Of a DNA stretch of 64,000 bases, positions 1 to 9,601 are shown one piece after another. Within the stretch, counting starts at the first letter, position 1, and every line of letters starts with the position of its first letter. Where the stretch lies: the NCBI RefSeq assembly GCF_000803215.1, contig NZ_JSXC01000033.1, positions 144,826 to 208,825 of the forward strand, given 5' to 3'. Below the pieces are notes generated by a model. That model was not told the DNA's origin and searched no databases. It worked only from the letters and a program-made list of their open reading frames with translations. This DNA comes from Pectobacterium fontis (GTDB taxonomy: Bacteria > Pseudomonadota > Gammaproteobacteria > Enterobacterales > Enterobacteriaceae). Position numbers and translations under genes: made by a program.

Positions 1-1458
1 CTGTTGGGTGACCTGATCGAGCTGATTCACCGTATTATTCACCTGAGAAACGCCCTGTTCCTGTTCATGTGTCGTCAGACCGATCTCATTGAGCAGGTTG
101 GCAACATGTTGCGATTTTTCGACAATCTCTTTGATCGTGATACCCGCATCGTTAACCTGCTTCTCACCCATTTCCACGTTGGCCACGCTAGCGGTAATCA
201 GTTCTTTAATTTCGCGTGCGGCGGAGGCAGAACGCTGTGCCAGAGAGCGTACCTCGCCGGCCACTACGGCAAAGCCACGGCCTTGCTCGCCAGCCCGAGC
301 GGCTTCTACTGCGGCGTTGAGCGCCAGAATATTGGTCTGGAACGCTATGCTGTCGATTACGCCGATAATGTCGCCAATCTTACGTGAACTGGCCGTGATA
401 TCTTCCATCGTACGCACCACGTTATTGACTGCATCGCCGCCTTTTTGCGCCGTGGTGCTGGCGGAGTGGGCGAGTTCTATTGCGGTGTGTACCGTCGCTG
501 CATTCTGCTTCACCGTGGCATTCATCTGTTCCATTGAGGCGGCGGTTTCCTGAAGGCTCGAGGCCTGTTCTTCTGTGCGTTGGCTTAGGTCAGTGTTACC
601 CATCGCAATCTGTGTTGCGCCCGTGGCGATAGATTCGCTGCTTTGATACACCTGACCGACGAGGTGGCTCAGGTTCTGACGCATATCTTCCATCGCCGCC
701 AGTACGCTGGTGGTGTCTCCGTCGCGTAGTTCAATTGCGACGGCCAGATTCCCCTGTGCAACTTGACGCGCCACTTCCAGCGTGTAGGCGGGTTCGCCGC
801 CGAGCTGACGTTTAATAGTGCGGGTGATCCACCATGAGATCATTACGCCGAGCACAACAGAAAGCAGGGTGATAATGATCATCAGCGTACCGGCGTTAGC
901 CGCGTTCTGTGTCGCGTGATCGGCATCGCTAACCGTCAGCTTTTCTTGCCAGTTGACCATATCACTCAGCGCGTTGAAGACGGTATCCTGTGTGGTTTTC
1001 ACTTCGGTTAACAGCAGGTCATGAGCTTCTTTATTCCGATACGCCATGGCCAACGCGGTGGCTTCTTTCATACTGCTGCTGTAGGCTGGACGCACTTGCG
1101 CAAGCACGGCAACCAGTTCTTTGGCGTGTTGATCGACCGTACTGTTCTGTATTTTTACGAGTAGCGCGTTGTTGCGCGCAGCGATTGTTTCAATACGATT
1201 TTTTTCTTCCTGCATCAGATGTTCGTCTTCCAGTAAAACTAAATCTCGGATTGCGATGGCATTGGTGTTCAAATTCTCTTTGAACTTCTCCATCATCAAG
1301 AGATTGGCAAGGCGAACCTGCGACAGTTGTTGCGTACTTTCTCCCAGCTTGTCTAACTGGATACGACCCAATACCGCCACCAGAAAACCGATGGCGATGA
1401 CCAGAGTAAAGCCCGTCCCTAGCATTTTACCCAAGCTGCTATTTTTTATGAGATTCAT
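1..1458 (-). CDS. Methyl-accepting chemotaxis protein, C-terminus cut by window edge
   Basis: Inner-membrane chemoreceptor that senses periplasmic ligands and signals to CheA through CheW. The gene reads leftward from the ATG at 1458 ([16 protein letters not shown]) and leaves the window after 486 codons, so the end of the signalling domain and any CheR-tether are not seen. Visible in order are a first TM helix near residues 10-30, a periplasmic four-helix-type sensor domain, a second TM near 190-212, a HAMP region, and the long methyl-accepting coiled coil with the conserved tip [16 protein letters not shown]. It is a paralogue of the next gene: the cytoplasmic halves are very similar, the sensor halves are not. 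The ligand cannot be assigned. Confidence 0.93.
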   Translation of the reverse strand, partial: MNLIKNSSLGKMLGTGFTLVIAIGFLVAVLGRIQLDKLGESTQQLSQVRLANLLMMEKFKENLNTNAIAIRDLVLLEDEHLMQEEKNRIETIAARNNALLVKIQNSTVDQHAKELVAVLAQVRPAYSSSMKEATALAMAYRNKEAHDLLLTEVKTTQDTVFNALSDMVNWQEKLTVSDADHATQNAANAGTLMIIITLLSVVLGVMISWWITRTIKRQLGGEPAYTLEVARQVAQGNLAVAIELRDGDTTSVLAAMEDMRQNLSHLVGQVYQSSESIATGATQIAMGNTDLSQRTEEQASSLQETAASMEQMNATVKQNAATVHTAIELAHSASTTAQKGGDAVNNVVRTMEDITASSRKIGDIIGVIDSIAFQTNILALNAAVEAARAGEQGRGFAVVAGEVRSLAQRSASAAREIKELITASVANVEMGEKQVNDAGITIKEIVEKSQHVANLLNEIGLTTHEQEQGVSQVNNTVNQLDQVTQQ

Positions 1459-2131
1459 GGTGTCCCTTATTATATGTTGAAAATAAGTATTGCTGCTGTC
1501 GGTGCGCAATAGGTATTGTGCAAATGTATTTATTTTGCCAATACTGCCACATTGATATCCGCAAAATCCGAGCTGTAGAAAGGCTAATAAATATTCAGCT
1601 TGAAGAATGGCGGGTATATCCTTTCCCTTAAGCGTTACTTGTTTCTCTTAGCTAATAAACCCATCCTGCGTTTACTTTTTCCTGTCACGTGCTTCGCTAA
1701 GTGGTGACTGTGTCTGGTGCGGCGGCGTTAATCGAGCAGGAAAGGATGGCGCAGGATTATAAAAGGCGATGGCAAAAGCCGCAATATATCTATGCGCCAG
1801 GGGAAGAATAAACTGATACTACGTTGTGATAGTAAACTGTTCATCATGTTAATAAATATTACGGCGATGGTTTTCTGTTTATTTATTCGACGTGAAAGCC
1901 ATGTTTTTATTCATTCTTTTTTTTCGAATAATATGATGTTTTTACCATCATATATTTGATTCCTTTATAATCGCTGGTTACTACTCATCTTGTTTTCTAT
2001 TTATTTTATTCTATGGCGCTTAATGTAAAGCCAATGCTTGGTTTTTTTATTCATTTTTTTCCTATAGAAAAGCAGGTATAGAAAAAAAACCGCTGATAGC
2101 TCAGCGGTTTTGGGCTTCTTTTGAGTAACCG
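1459..2131. other. AT-rich intergenic region between two chemoreceptor genes
   Basis: About 670 bases with no credible gene on either strand. It should hold the promoter of the leftward receptor gene on its left side and, at its right end, the terminator of the second receptor gene. I looked for a sigma-28 promoter (TAAA-N15-GCCGATAA) upstream of 1458 and found no convincing match. Confidence 0.6.
2082..2111 (-). terminator. Intrinsic terminator of the second chemoreceptor gene
   Basis: A perfect 7-bp core stem (CCGCTGA 2090-2096 with TCAGCGG 2101-2107, loop TAGC), extended by A-T pairs. On the minus strand it is followed by eight U residues (the A run at 2082-2089). It lies 20 bases downstream of the receptor stop. 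Confidence 0.85.
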
Positions 2132-3811
2132 TTAAAAGGTTTCCCAATTTTGACTATCGCTTCCTGCGCTTCTTTTCGGGTTTGCGAGAACGTGTGTTGT
2201 GCGGTCAGGTGTTCTCAACTGCGGTGCGATACGTTGTGACGAGCTGCCTTCAATGATGAAGATTTTCATCAGTTCAACCAGATGAGCGGCCTGATCGCTC
2301 AGGCTATCGGCAGCGGAAGCAGATTGCTCAACGAGCGCGGCGTTTTGTTGCGTGACCTGATCGAGTTGGTTAACAGCATCATGAATCTGCGAAACGCCGG
2401 ATTCTTGTTCCTGCGTGGTAACACCAATCTCGTTGATCAGATCGGCAACGTGGCGTGCCTGACGAACCAGATCTTCGATAGTGGTTCCCGCATCGCTGAC
2501 GAGCGCAGAACCCATTTCGACTTTCTCAACGCTGTGGTCGATCAACGCTTTGATCTCTTTAGCGGCGGTGGCAGAACGCTGTGCCAGCGAACGCACTTCG
2601 CCTGCGACCACCGCAAAGCCCCGGCCCTGTTCGCCAGCCCGAGCGGCTTCTACTGCGGCGTTGAGCGCCAGAATGTTGGTCTGGAAGGCGATGCCGTCGA
2701 TGACGCTGATGATGTCGCCAATCTTGTGCGAGCTGTCGGTAATCTCTTTCATAGTGACAACGATATTGCTGACGGCTTCCCCGCTTTTCGCGGCGGTGTT
2801 GCTGGCCGTCTGCGCCAACTGCGTGGCGTTACGTACGGTGTCTGCGTTTTGGCGTACGGTCTGGCTCATCTCTTCCATGGAAGCCGCTGTTTGTTGCAGG
2901 CTGGCGGCCTGTTCTTCCGTGCGCTGGCTGAGATCGGTGCTGCCAGCGGCGATCTGGCTGGCGCCGGTGGCGATGGATTCACTGCTCTCCCGCACTTGTT
3001 CAACAATGCCGCTCAGGCTTTTACGCATACCGTTCATAGCCGCCAGCACGCTGCGGTCGTCACCGGGGCGCAACGTGACGGCGACTGCCAGATTTCCTTG
3101 TGCAACCGCCTGAGCGATCTGTGCGGCATAAGCGACTTCTCCACCCAACAAGCCTTTGATGGTACGGGTAATCAGTATAGAAACCAGAATACCGACGAGA
3201 ACCGCAATCGCGGCGAAGATAATCAGCGTGTTACCGTCGTCATGCGCTTCCTGCATGGCGTTTGTCGCCATATCCTGCGTCCGTTTTTTCTCGAATTGCG
3301 CCATGCTGTCCAATGCGGCGAAAACAGGAGCCTGCGTAATCTGCATCTCATTGACCATGATCTGCACGGCACGCGCTCTTTCTTCGGCATTTTCGGACAG
3401 ACCGAGTTCAACGGCCTTATTCACGGCGTCCCGATAAGCCGGACGCGCCTGCGTCAGGCTTTCCAGCGTGTCGCGGGTTTCCGGCTCAGACAGATGTTCA
3501 TACAGCTTGCTCAGCGTTTCCGTGTTGCGGGCAATTTGCTGGTCGATTAGGCGTTTTTCTTCCTGAATCCGGTTTCTGTCATCGGTCAGGCCAATGTTAC
3601 GCACCGAGCGTGCCACCGTATCGAAACCACTTTTGGCATCCTGTATCAGAATAAAGCTGGCCAGATTTTTTTTGGACAATGATTCAATATCTTCACCCAG
3701 ATCGACCAGATGGACGCGTCCCAGAACAGCAACCATCAAACCGATGATAATGACGGAGGCGAAGCCCGTCCCGAGCATGGTGCCAAGATTCATTTTTGCT
3801 AGAAAATTCAT
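2132..3811 (-). CDS. Methyl-accepting chemotaxis protein (Tsr/Tar type)
   Basis: Complete 559-residue chemoreceptor in the inner membrane, controlling the CheA kinase. It has TM1 near residues 10-32, a periplasmic sensor domain of about 160 residues, TM2 near 193-215, HAMP, and a coiled-coil signalling domain with the invariant tip [16 protein letters not shown]. The protein ends in NWETF, the pentapeptide that tethers CheR and CheB in high-abundance receptors, so it probably supports its own methylation. The start at 3811 has an AAAGGAAC ribosome site. Its own terminator lies just downstream at 2082-2111. The ligand is unknown; the sensor domain differs from that of the neighbouring paralogue. 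Confidence 0.95.
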   Translation of the reverse strand: MNFLAKMNLGTMLGTGFASVIIIGLMVAVLGRVHLVDLGEDIESLSKKNLASFILIQDAKSGFDTVARSVRNIGLTDDRNRIQEEKRLIDQQIARNTETLSKLYEHLSEPETRDTLESLTQARPAYRDAVNKAVELGLSENAEERARAVQIMVNEMQITQAPVFAALDSMAQFEKKRTQDMATNAMQEAHDDGNTLIIFAAIAVLVGILVSILITRTIKGLLGGEVAYAAQIAQAVAQGNLAVAVTLRPGDDRSVLAAMNGMRKSLSGIVEQVRESSESIATGASQIAAGSTDLSQRTEEQAASLQQTAASMEEMSQTVRQNADTVRNATQLAQTASNTAAKSGEAVSNIVVTMKEITDSSHKIGDIISVIDGIAFQTNILALNAAVEAARAGEQGRGFAVVAGEVRSLAQRSATAAKEIKALIDHSVEKVEMGSALVSDAGTTIEDLVRQARHVADLINEIGVTTQEQESGVSQIHDAVNQLDQVTQQNAALVEQSASAADSLSDQAAHLVELMKIFIIEGSSSQRIAPQLRTPDRTTHVLANPKRSAGSDSQNWETF

Positions 3812-4048
3812 AATGTTCCTTTATTATTTCCATCAATGATGCAGGTTCTGCCGTGTGGAGTAAGCATTTTCTATGGCGGTTCAGGAATAGGGCGTACTTC
3901 TGATGACATCATGTATTGGTATGTGGACTTGCTTCGTGATGGCAAGGGGATGCGATGTTTTTACCCTGTACGCATTATAGAGATCAGGCACATATAGGCA
4001 GATGTGGAATATAAGAATAAAACAGGTGTATTTTCTGGCATAAAGCAG

Positions 4049-4073
4049 AAAACCGCTGGGTATCAGCGGTTTT
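4049..4073 (-). terminator. Probable terminator of the L-threonate operon
   Basis: Stem AAAACCGCTG (4049-4058) with CAGCGGTTTT (4064-4073), 22 bases past the stop of the permease gene on the minus strand. It is followed by an interrupted U stretch. The stem is almost the same as that of the terminator at 2082-2111. Confidence 0.65.
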
Positions 4074-4095
4074 CTGTGGAGAAAGGGGGCGGTGC

Positions 4096-5454
4096 TTACA
4101 TCACCAGCCACAACGCCCAGGTGAAGAGGAAGCCAGCCAGCCCGAGGATCGTGGTCAGAACCGTCCAGGTGCGCAGGCCATCGGCGACGGACAGCCCCAG
4201 ATACTTGGTGACAATCCAGAAGCCGGAGTCATTGACGTGTGACAATCCCAATCCGCCAAAGCAGGCAGAGAGCGTCACTAGCACCAGTTGCATCTGGTTC
4301 AGACCGCTGACGGCTTCGCTCAGCAGGCCACAGGTGGTGAGGATCGCGACGGTGGCGGAACCTTGTGAAGCACGCAGAGCCAGCGACAGAATAAAGGCGG
4401 CAGGCACCAGCGGCAGGTGAATGCTGGTCAGCACATCCGCCAGCGCTTTGCCGATGCCCGACTCCACCAGCACTTTACCGAACACGCCACCGGCACCCGT
4501 TACCATAATGACCATCGCAGCGGCAGGCATGGCATCGCCCATCACGCCGCTGGCTTTTTCCAGTGACCAGCCGCGACGCAGGGCAATCAGCCAGAATGCG
4601 AGGGCCAGTGCAATCAGCAGCGCGACGGCAGGCGCACCGACCAGCGACATGACGTTACGTACCAGGTGTCCCGCAGGCAGAATAGTGGCAGACACGGTGC
4701 CGAGCATAATGATGGCGATAGGGATGGCGATCAGCGCGGCGATCAGTCCCGCTGAAGGGGCCGATACCGGAGCGGTGTCCGGCGTGGCATCTTCCGGTTT
4801 CGCCAGTTGTAATTGCTCTAATACTTCAACAGAAAGCGCATACTTACGGCGGTTCATGGCTTTAGCCGCCCAGTAGCTGATGATACCGACAGGAATCGAC
4901 ACCAGCAGGCCAATCATGGTCAGCCAGCCGATATCTGCATTCAACAGGCCAGCGGCGGCAACGGGGCCGGGATGGGGCGGCATTGCGACGTGAACGGTCA
5001 GCATCACGCCCGCCACGGGTAAACCAAATTTAATCGGGGAGACTTTCGCGACTTTCGCAAAGCCATAAATAATTGGCGCGAGAATAATAAAGCCGACATC
5101 GAAAAAGACCGGAACACCTAAAATAAAGGCGGCGATGGTTAATGACGCCACCATTAATCCCGGTCCCATTAATTGGGCAAAGCGGTGCGCTAAGGATTCC
5201 GCGCCGCCAGACACTTCGATCATTCTGCCCAACATGGCGCCGAGGCCGATAATAATCGCCACCGAACCGAGAATACCGCCCATGCCGGAGGTAATCACTT
5301 TCATAATGTCGCCAGTCGGAATACCGGTTGCTAATGCGACGAGAAAACTGACGACCAGTAGCGCAACAAATGGCTGTATTTTAAATTTAATGACCATCAG
5401 CAGCAGGAGTAATACCCCAGCGATAGCGATGCAGAGTAAGAGCGAGGTGGCCAT
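4096..5454 (-). CDS. GntP-family permease, probable L-threonate importer
   Basis: A 452-residue polytopic inner-membrane protein of the gluconate:H+ symporter (GntP) family, built almost wholly from hydrophobic segments, with family-like stretches such as VAMPPHPGPVAAAG and LSHVNDSGFW. GntP proteins import sugar acids. As the last gene of the ltnD-otnK-otnC-otnI unit it most likely brings in L-threonate or a related four-carbon acid; this substrate is inferred from context. A gap of 185 bases with a strong stem-loop separates it from otnI, so its mRNA level may differ from that of the enzyme genes. Length is normal for the family. Confidence 0.85.
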   Translation of the reverse strand: MATSLLLCIAIAGVLLLLLMVIKFKIQPFVALLVVSFLVALATGIPTGDIMKVITSGMGGILGSVAIIIGLGAMLGRMIEVSGGAESLAHRFAQLMGPGLMVASLTIAAFILGVPVFFDVGFIILAPIIYGFAKVAKVSPIKFGLPVAGVMLTVHVAMPPHPGPVAAAGLLNADIGWLTMIGLLVSIPVGIISYWAAKAMNRRKYALSVEVLEQLQLAKPEDATPDTAPVSAPSAGLIAALIAIPIAIIMLGTVSATILPAGHLVRNVMSLVGAPAVALLIALALAFWLIALRRGWSLEKASGVMGDAMPAAAMVIMVTGAGGVFGKVLVESGIGKALADVLTSIHLPLVPAAFILSLALRASQGSATVAILTTCGLLSEAVSGLNQMQLVLVTLSACFGGLGLSHVNDSGFWIVTKYLGLSVADGLRTWTVLTTILGLAGFLFTWALWLVM

Positions 5455-5540
5455 ATTCTTATCCTCATTAACCTTATCTTTTCAATTCTGAGGCTGAAAT
5501 AGATCGGGTTGCTGGTTGTTATTTTAGTCACAGGGTGTCC

Positions 5541-5566
5541 AGACTCCCGTAGTAATACGGGAGTCT
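5541..5566. other. Strong intercistronic stem-loop between otnI and the permease gene
   Basis: A perfect 10-bp stem, AGACTCCCGT with ACGGGAGTCT, and a 6-base loop AGTAAT. On the plus strand a T run follows (5571-5580) but no gene reads in that direction. On the minus strand no U run follows, so in the operon mRNA it looks more like an RNA-stability or processing element than a terminator. Confidence 0.6.
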
Positions 5567-5639
5567 GACCTATTTTTTTTATTTATTCGCGTCTAACGAA
5601 TGTGTCTTTGGTGTTGGCTTACTTTCTGGGATAAATAGA

Positions 5640-6428
5640 TTAGTGTTTTTTCTCCAGCCAGGGTTTAGCCCATCCCAAGCCCGCTTCGGTTTTTCCCCGT
5701 GGGTTATATTCGCAGCCGACCCAGCCTGCATAATTCACGCGGTCTAATTCGGCAAAGATGAACGGATAATTAATTTCCCCTTCATCGGGTTCATGACGTG
5801 CAGGAACCGAGGCAATTTGAATATGTCCGATGCGGCCAGCCAAATCGTGAATAATTTGCGTCAGGTTGCCATCGACAATTTGCGCGTGGAAGAAATCCAA
5901 CTGGATATAAACATTTGGTCTGTCGATCAGGTTGGCTAATTCCAGCGCCTGATACTGGCTGGCGAACAGATAATTGGGTTTCACCTTCGCGCTCAGCGCC
6001 TCAATCATGATATTGATGCCGTGCGGCGCAAATTTATCCGCGGCGTAACGCAGATTATCGATGAAGGTTTGCTGATAGGCCGCACGGTCTTCACCGGGTG
6101 GGACGACGCCGCCCATCACCAGCACGGAAGGACAATTCAGCGCCAGCGCATATTCCAGCGCGTTATCGATATCGCGACGGGCATCCTCAATGCGGTCGGG
6201 CAGGGCAGACACACCCCACTCGCCAGCGGCGATATTGCCGGGCGCGGTATTGAACAGCACCTGCTTCAGGCCATTTTCCCGCAGTTTTTCCGCCAGCAGC
6301 GGGGCCGGATATTCATAAGGGAACAGGTACTCGACCGAGGTGAAACCCGCATCGGCAGCGGCTTTAAAACGGTCGAGGAACGGCAGGTCGGTAAACAGCA
6401 TCGAAAGATTGGCAGCAAACTTAGGCAT
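5640..6428 (-). CDS. otnI: 2-oxo-tetronate isomerase
   Basis: A 262-residue TIM-barrel protein of the hydroxypyruvate isomerase (Hyi) family. In the DUF1537-kinase acid-sugar pathway this protein converts 2-oxo-tetronate into 3-oxo-tetronate, the substrate of OtnK. The N-terminus [20 protein letters not shown] and the segments [18 protein letters not shown] and GCEYNPRG are typical of the family and carry the acidic and histidine metal ligands. It lies 18 bases downstream of otnC in the same direction. A generic hydroxypyruvate isomerase is possible by sequence alone, but the complete operon makes OtnI the better call. Cytoplasmic. Confidence 0.88.
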   Translation of the reverse strand: MPKFAANLSMLFTDLPFLDRFKAAADAGFTSVEYLFPYEYPAPLLAEKLRENGLKQVLFNTAPGNIAAGEWGVSALPDRIEDARRDIDNALEYALALNCPSVLVMGGVVPPGEDRAAYQQTFIDNLRYAADKFAPHGINIMIEALSAKVKPNYLFASQYQALELANLIDRPNVYIQLDFFHAQIVDGNLTQIIHDLAGRIGHIQIASVPARHEPDEGEINYPFIFAELDRVNYAGWVGCEYNPRGKTEAGLGWAKPWLEKKH

Positions 6429-6446
6429 GGTTAATTCCTCGGCTTA

Positions 6447-7103
6447 TCAAGATAGCTCGGTAATTTCGTCGGCGGTGAGGTAGCGAATTTTTCGGTCACC
6501 GAGAATAAAAATCAGCTTGGCGGTTTCTTCCAGTTCTTCCATGTTGTCTGCCGCCGCACGCAGATCTTTACCCGTGACGACGGGACCGTGGTTAGCCAGC
6601 AAAAACGCTTTATAGCGCGAGGCCAGCTTCGCCAAATCCTCACCGAGCCGCGCATCGCCGGGGCGGTAATAAGGGACGACCGGCACTTTGCCGACGCGCA
6701 TCACGACATAGGGCGTGAACGGCTTAATGGCATCCTGCGTATCCAGCCCTTCCAGACACGAAAGCGCGGTCAGATAGGTGCTGTGCAGGTGGACGATGGC
6801 CTTGCATTCGGGATCGTTACGGTAAATCGACAGGTGAAAACTGACCTCTTTCGATGGTTTATCCCCGGAGATCCACTCGCCGCTCAGGCTGACTTTGGAC
6901 AGCCGTTCGGCATCCAGTTCGCCGAGGCAGGAGCCAGTCGGCGTTGCCAGCAGCGTGCCGTCATCGAGCAGCAGTGAAAGGTTTCCCGCTGAACCCGTGG
7001 CGTAGCCGCGCTGGAAAAAGGAGGCACCCAGCTTGACCATTTCCGCGCGTGCGCGCTGCTCACTGCTATGCGACGCCGCGTTGTTCTGATGTTGTTCACT
7101 CAT
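6447..7103 (-). CDS. otnC: 3-oxo-tetronate 4-phosphate decarboxylase (class II aldolase family)
   Basis: A 218-residue class II aldolase/AraD-family protein. In this pathway OtnC decarboxylates 3-oxo-tetronate 4-phosphate to dihydroxyacetone phosphate, which enters glycolysis through triose-phosphate isomerase (tpiA is also in this window). Metal-binding histidines are seen in VHLHSTYLTAL and NHGPVV. The ATG at 7103 forms an ATGA overlap with the otnK stop, the same coupling as between ltnD and otnK; a GTG at 7112 is in frame but less likely. Cytoplasmic. Confidence 0.88.
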   Translation of the reverse strand: MSEQHQNNAASHSSEQRARAEMVKLGASFFQRGYATGSAGNLSLLLDDGTLLATPTGSCLGELDAERLSKVSLSGEWISGDKPSKEVSFHLSIYRNDPECKAIVHLHSTYLTALSCLEGLDTQDAIKPFTPYVVMRVGKVPVVPYYRPGDARLGEDLAKLASRYKAFLLANHGPVVTGKDLRAAADNMEELEETAKLIFILGDRKIRYLTADEITELS

Positions 7104-8365
7104 ACGGCACACTCCCTCTGGGCGCGGGCAAAGAAGTCTTCATCGCCGAAGTTGCCGGATTTCAGCGCCAGCGAGAGTGGATGATTGGTCGAGCGTACCC
7201 ACGGCACACCGGGAGAGATCGATGGCCCGATATGAAACGCATGAATGCCCAACGTCTGCACCACGATGCTGGAGGTTTCACCGCCCGCGATGATGAAGCG
7301 CTGAAAACCGTCTTGCTGAAGCTGGCGGGCAACGGCGGCAAACAGCTTCTCCACCGCCTGACTGCTGGCTTCCGCACCCCAGCGTTGTTGAATTTGCGCC
7401 AGTTCATCGGGTGAGGAGGTGGCGTACAACAGCGGTGCCAGTGCGTCTTCACGATGGGCTTTCACCCAATCAACCAGTTCCTGTACGTAGGATTCATCGC
7501 CTTGCAGACTGCGAGCAACATCGATCGCGCGACCCGCTGCCTGCTTGAGATACTGGGCAACCTGCTTGTTGGTCATCACCGAACAGGAGCCGGAGAGCAC
7601 GACGCCAGCGCCGGGCTGCGGCTTGCCGGCCTCGGTGGCGGAACCGATTTCTGTTGCTGAGTCTGCCCACTGGCGCGCCAGCCCAATCGCCAGACCAGAA
7701 CCGCCAGTGACCAGCTTCATGTCACGCAGCGCTTTGCCTTGCGTGAGCAGATGTTGCTCATTCAGCGTATCCAGCACCACATAGCGCACCCCTTGCTCTT
7801 TCAACTGCGCCAGCCGCTGTGTGACGGCTTCCGCACCCTGATCCATTACCGCATACGGCACCAGTCCACTGCGCCCGGTAGCCTGCTGCTCCATGACGCG
7901 CATCAGGTTGCTGTCCGTCATCGGCGTGACGGGATGGTGACGCATTCCCGACTCGGACAGCAGTTGATCCATCACGAACAGATGCCCCTGATAGACGGTT
8001 CTGCCGTTCACCGGCAGCGCCGGAGAGATGATGGTTTGCGTTTCGCCGAGCTGTTCCAGCAGCGCATCCGTCACCGGACCGATGTTGCCTTTCGCCGTGC
8101 TGTCGAAGGTGGAGCAATATTTAAAGTAGAACTGCTGGCAACCCTGCTGTTGCAGCCACGCCAACGCCTTAAGGGAATCCGCCACGGCCTGTTCTGGCGG
8201 GCAGGAGCGTGATTTCAGGCTAATGACCACAGCCTGCGTCTCAACCTTAAAATCAGACGGCGGTACGCCATTAAGCTGGACAGTCGGCAGCCCGTTGTTG
8301 ACCAGAAAGCTGGCGATATCCGTCGCACCAGTAAAATCGTCGGCAATCACACCTAACTTGATCAT
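7100..8365 (-). CDS. otnK: 3-oxo-tetronate kinase (DUF1537/four-carbon acid sugar kinase)
   Basis: A 421-residue kinase that phosphorylates 3-oxo-tetronate at C4 with ATP. The N-terminal domain carries the family signature GVIADDFTGATDIASFLV near residues 5-22, and the C-terminal nucleotide-binding domain carries FIIAGGETSS. Length fits the family. The start overlaps the ltnD stop by ATGA (8365-8362), and the stop overlaps otnC in the same way, so the three enzymes should be translationally coupled. The adjoining dehydrogenase is of the hydroxyisobutyrate type, which points to L-threonate rather than D-erythronate. Confidence 0.9.
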   Translation of the reverse strand: MIKLGVIADDFTGATDIASFLVNNGLPTVQLNGVPPSDFKVETQAVVISLKSRSCPPEQAVADSLKALAWLQQQGCQQFYFKYCSTFDSTAKGNIGPVTDALLEQLGETQTIISPALPVNGRTVYQGHLFVMDQLLSESGMRHHPVTPMTDSNLMRVMEQQATGRSGLVPYAVMDQGAEAVTQRLAQLKEQGVRYVVLDTLNEQHLLTQGKALRDMKLVTGGSGLAIGLARQWADSATEIGSATEAGKPQPGAGVVLSGSCSVMTNKQVAQYLKQAAGRAIDVARSLQGDESYVQELVDWVKAHREDALAPLLYATSSPDELAQIQQRWGAEASSQAVEKLFAAVARQLQQDGFQRFIIAGGETSSIVVQTLGIHAFHIGPSISPGVPWVRSTNHPLSLALKSGNFGDEDFFARAQRECAV

Positions 8366-9276
8366 GGTGCCTCCTTCTTTTCCGGCAGTGTAATGCCGTT
8401 AAAAATCTTAATGACCGCGCTGTCGTCTTCTTTACCGAATCCGGCGTTGCTGGCCGCAGTGAACATATTGAATGCGGTGGAAGCCAGCGGCAGCGGGAAG
8501 TGCAGCGATTTGGCGGTGTCAGTCACCAATCCCAAATCTTTCACGAAGATATCCACGGCGGATTTCGGCGTGTAGTCGCCGTCTACCACATGGCGCATGC
8601 GGTTTTCGAACATCCAGGAGTTGCCCGCGGCATTGGTCACGACGTCGTACATGATATCCAGCGGGATGTCGGCGCGGGCGGCCAGCGCCATCGCTTCTGC
8701 ACCAGCGGCGATGTGTACGCCTGCCAACAACTGGTGGATAATTTTCACCGTCGCACCCAGTCCGATCTCCTCACCGATGCGGTAAACCTTGCCCGCCACC
8801 GCGTCGAGTACCGGTTTCAGTTTCTCAAACGCCAGATCGGAACCCGATGCCATTACCGTCATGTCGCCAGCGGCGGCTTTCGCTGCGCCGCCGGATACGG
8901 GGGCATCCAGCATGATGAGTTGGTGCTCGGCCAGACGCTGCTCAATGTTTTTGGCATCCTGCGCGGAGATCGTGGAAGACACCATGACCACAGTGCCGGG
9001 CTTGAGTTTCGCCGCGACCTGCGGTTCACCGAACAGAATTCCGTTCACCTGCGCGGCGTTTACGACTAACAGCACGACGGCATCCAGCGTGTCGGCGAAG
9101 GCATCAATGCGCGTGTCGGCCTGCGCCGCGCCCGCCTGACGTAACCGTTCCAGCGCCTGCGGGTTGATATCGACACCGTAGGTCGTCAGACCCGCGTTGA
9201 TGCAGGACGCCGCTGCGCCAAACCCCATGGAACCCAAACCGATAACGGCGACAGCATAATCAGAAGTGTTTTTCAT
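8362..9276 (-). CDS. ltnD: L-threonate dehydrogenase
   Basis: A 304-residue NAD-dependent dehydrogenase of the 3-hydroxyisobutyrate/beta-hydroxyacid family, expected to oxidise L-threonate to 2-oxo-tetronate as the first step of the pathway. The Rossmann motif VIGLGSMG is at residues 11-18, the substrate-binding APVSGG near 125-130, and the likely catalytic lysine is K178 in the context ATVKIIHQLLAG. It is the first gene of the leftward operon and is transcribed divergently from the DeoR-type regulator. Other hydroxyacids are possible, but the linked OtnI, OtnK and OtnC fix the pathway. Confidence 0.9.
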   Translation of the reverse strand: MKNTSDYAVAVIGLGSMGFGAAASCINAGLTTYGVDINPQALERLRQAGAAQADTRIDAFADTLDAVVLLVVNAAQVNGILFGEPQVAAKLKPGTVVMVSSTISAQDAKNIEQRLAEHQLIMLDAPVSGGAAKAAAGDMTVMASGSDLAFEKLKPVLDAVAGKVYRIGEEIGLGATVKIIHQLLAGVHIAAGAEAMALAARADIPLDIMYDVVTNAAGNSWMFENRMRHVVDGDYTPKSAVDIFVKDLGLVTDTAKSLHFPLPLASTAFNMFTAASNAGFGKEDDSAVIKIFNGITLPEKKEAP

Positions 9277-9342
9277 CGTGGTTGCCTTGTTAAAATTAGT
9301 GATTTTTTGTTCTCTGGTGTTAAATATAAGGGCTGTCAGAAC

Positions 9343-9537
9343 AAATTATGGTGATTTTTGTCACATAAATTAACATTGAGATCGTGATGATCCAGTGTAG
9401 CTGAACGCAAGCAGGAATAGGATTTCCTTTGTTTTTTATATGTATCAATAAATTATGGTTTTTTTTGTCATCAGATGTAGGTGGCGGTAGTTATATCTGG
9501 CGTGGTTTATGACGTGAATTTATGATAATTATCGTCA
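9343..9537. promoter_or_regulatory. Three 21-bp direct repeats in the ltnD/deoR divergent region, candidate operators
   Basis: The 325-base gap between ltnD and the regulator gene holds three similar 21-mers at 9343-9363, 9450-9470 and 9517-9537. They share the pattern AAwTTATG, then an AT-rich middle, then GTCA; the first and third match at 16 of 21 positions by eye. They are natural candidates for operators of the adjacent DeoR-type repressor. The first copy also overlaps a CRP-like site (GGTGA-N6-TCACA, 9350-9365), so cAMP-CRP control is an alternative or additional reading. Confidence 0.55.
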
Positions 9538-9601
9538 TTAAATGGGGTGTTTCTCACAATATTTATCAACCCGGTATTGATCAAAACAGGGAACGGACAG
9601 C

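Noticed and set aside
1459..2131. Sigma-28 flagellar promoter upstream of the first chemoreceptor gene
   Set aside because: ACCGACAG resembles the -10 element, but no TAAA lies at the required 15-base distance.
2282..3550. Open frame of 422 codons on the plus strand over the chemoreceptor gene
   Set aside because: It is a shadow of the complete receptor gene on the other strand; composition is atypical and no family is recognised.
3881..4111. Minus-strand frame of 76 codons between the chemoreceptor and GntP genes
   Set aside because: It runs through the operon terminator and its composition is not protein-like.
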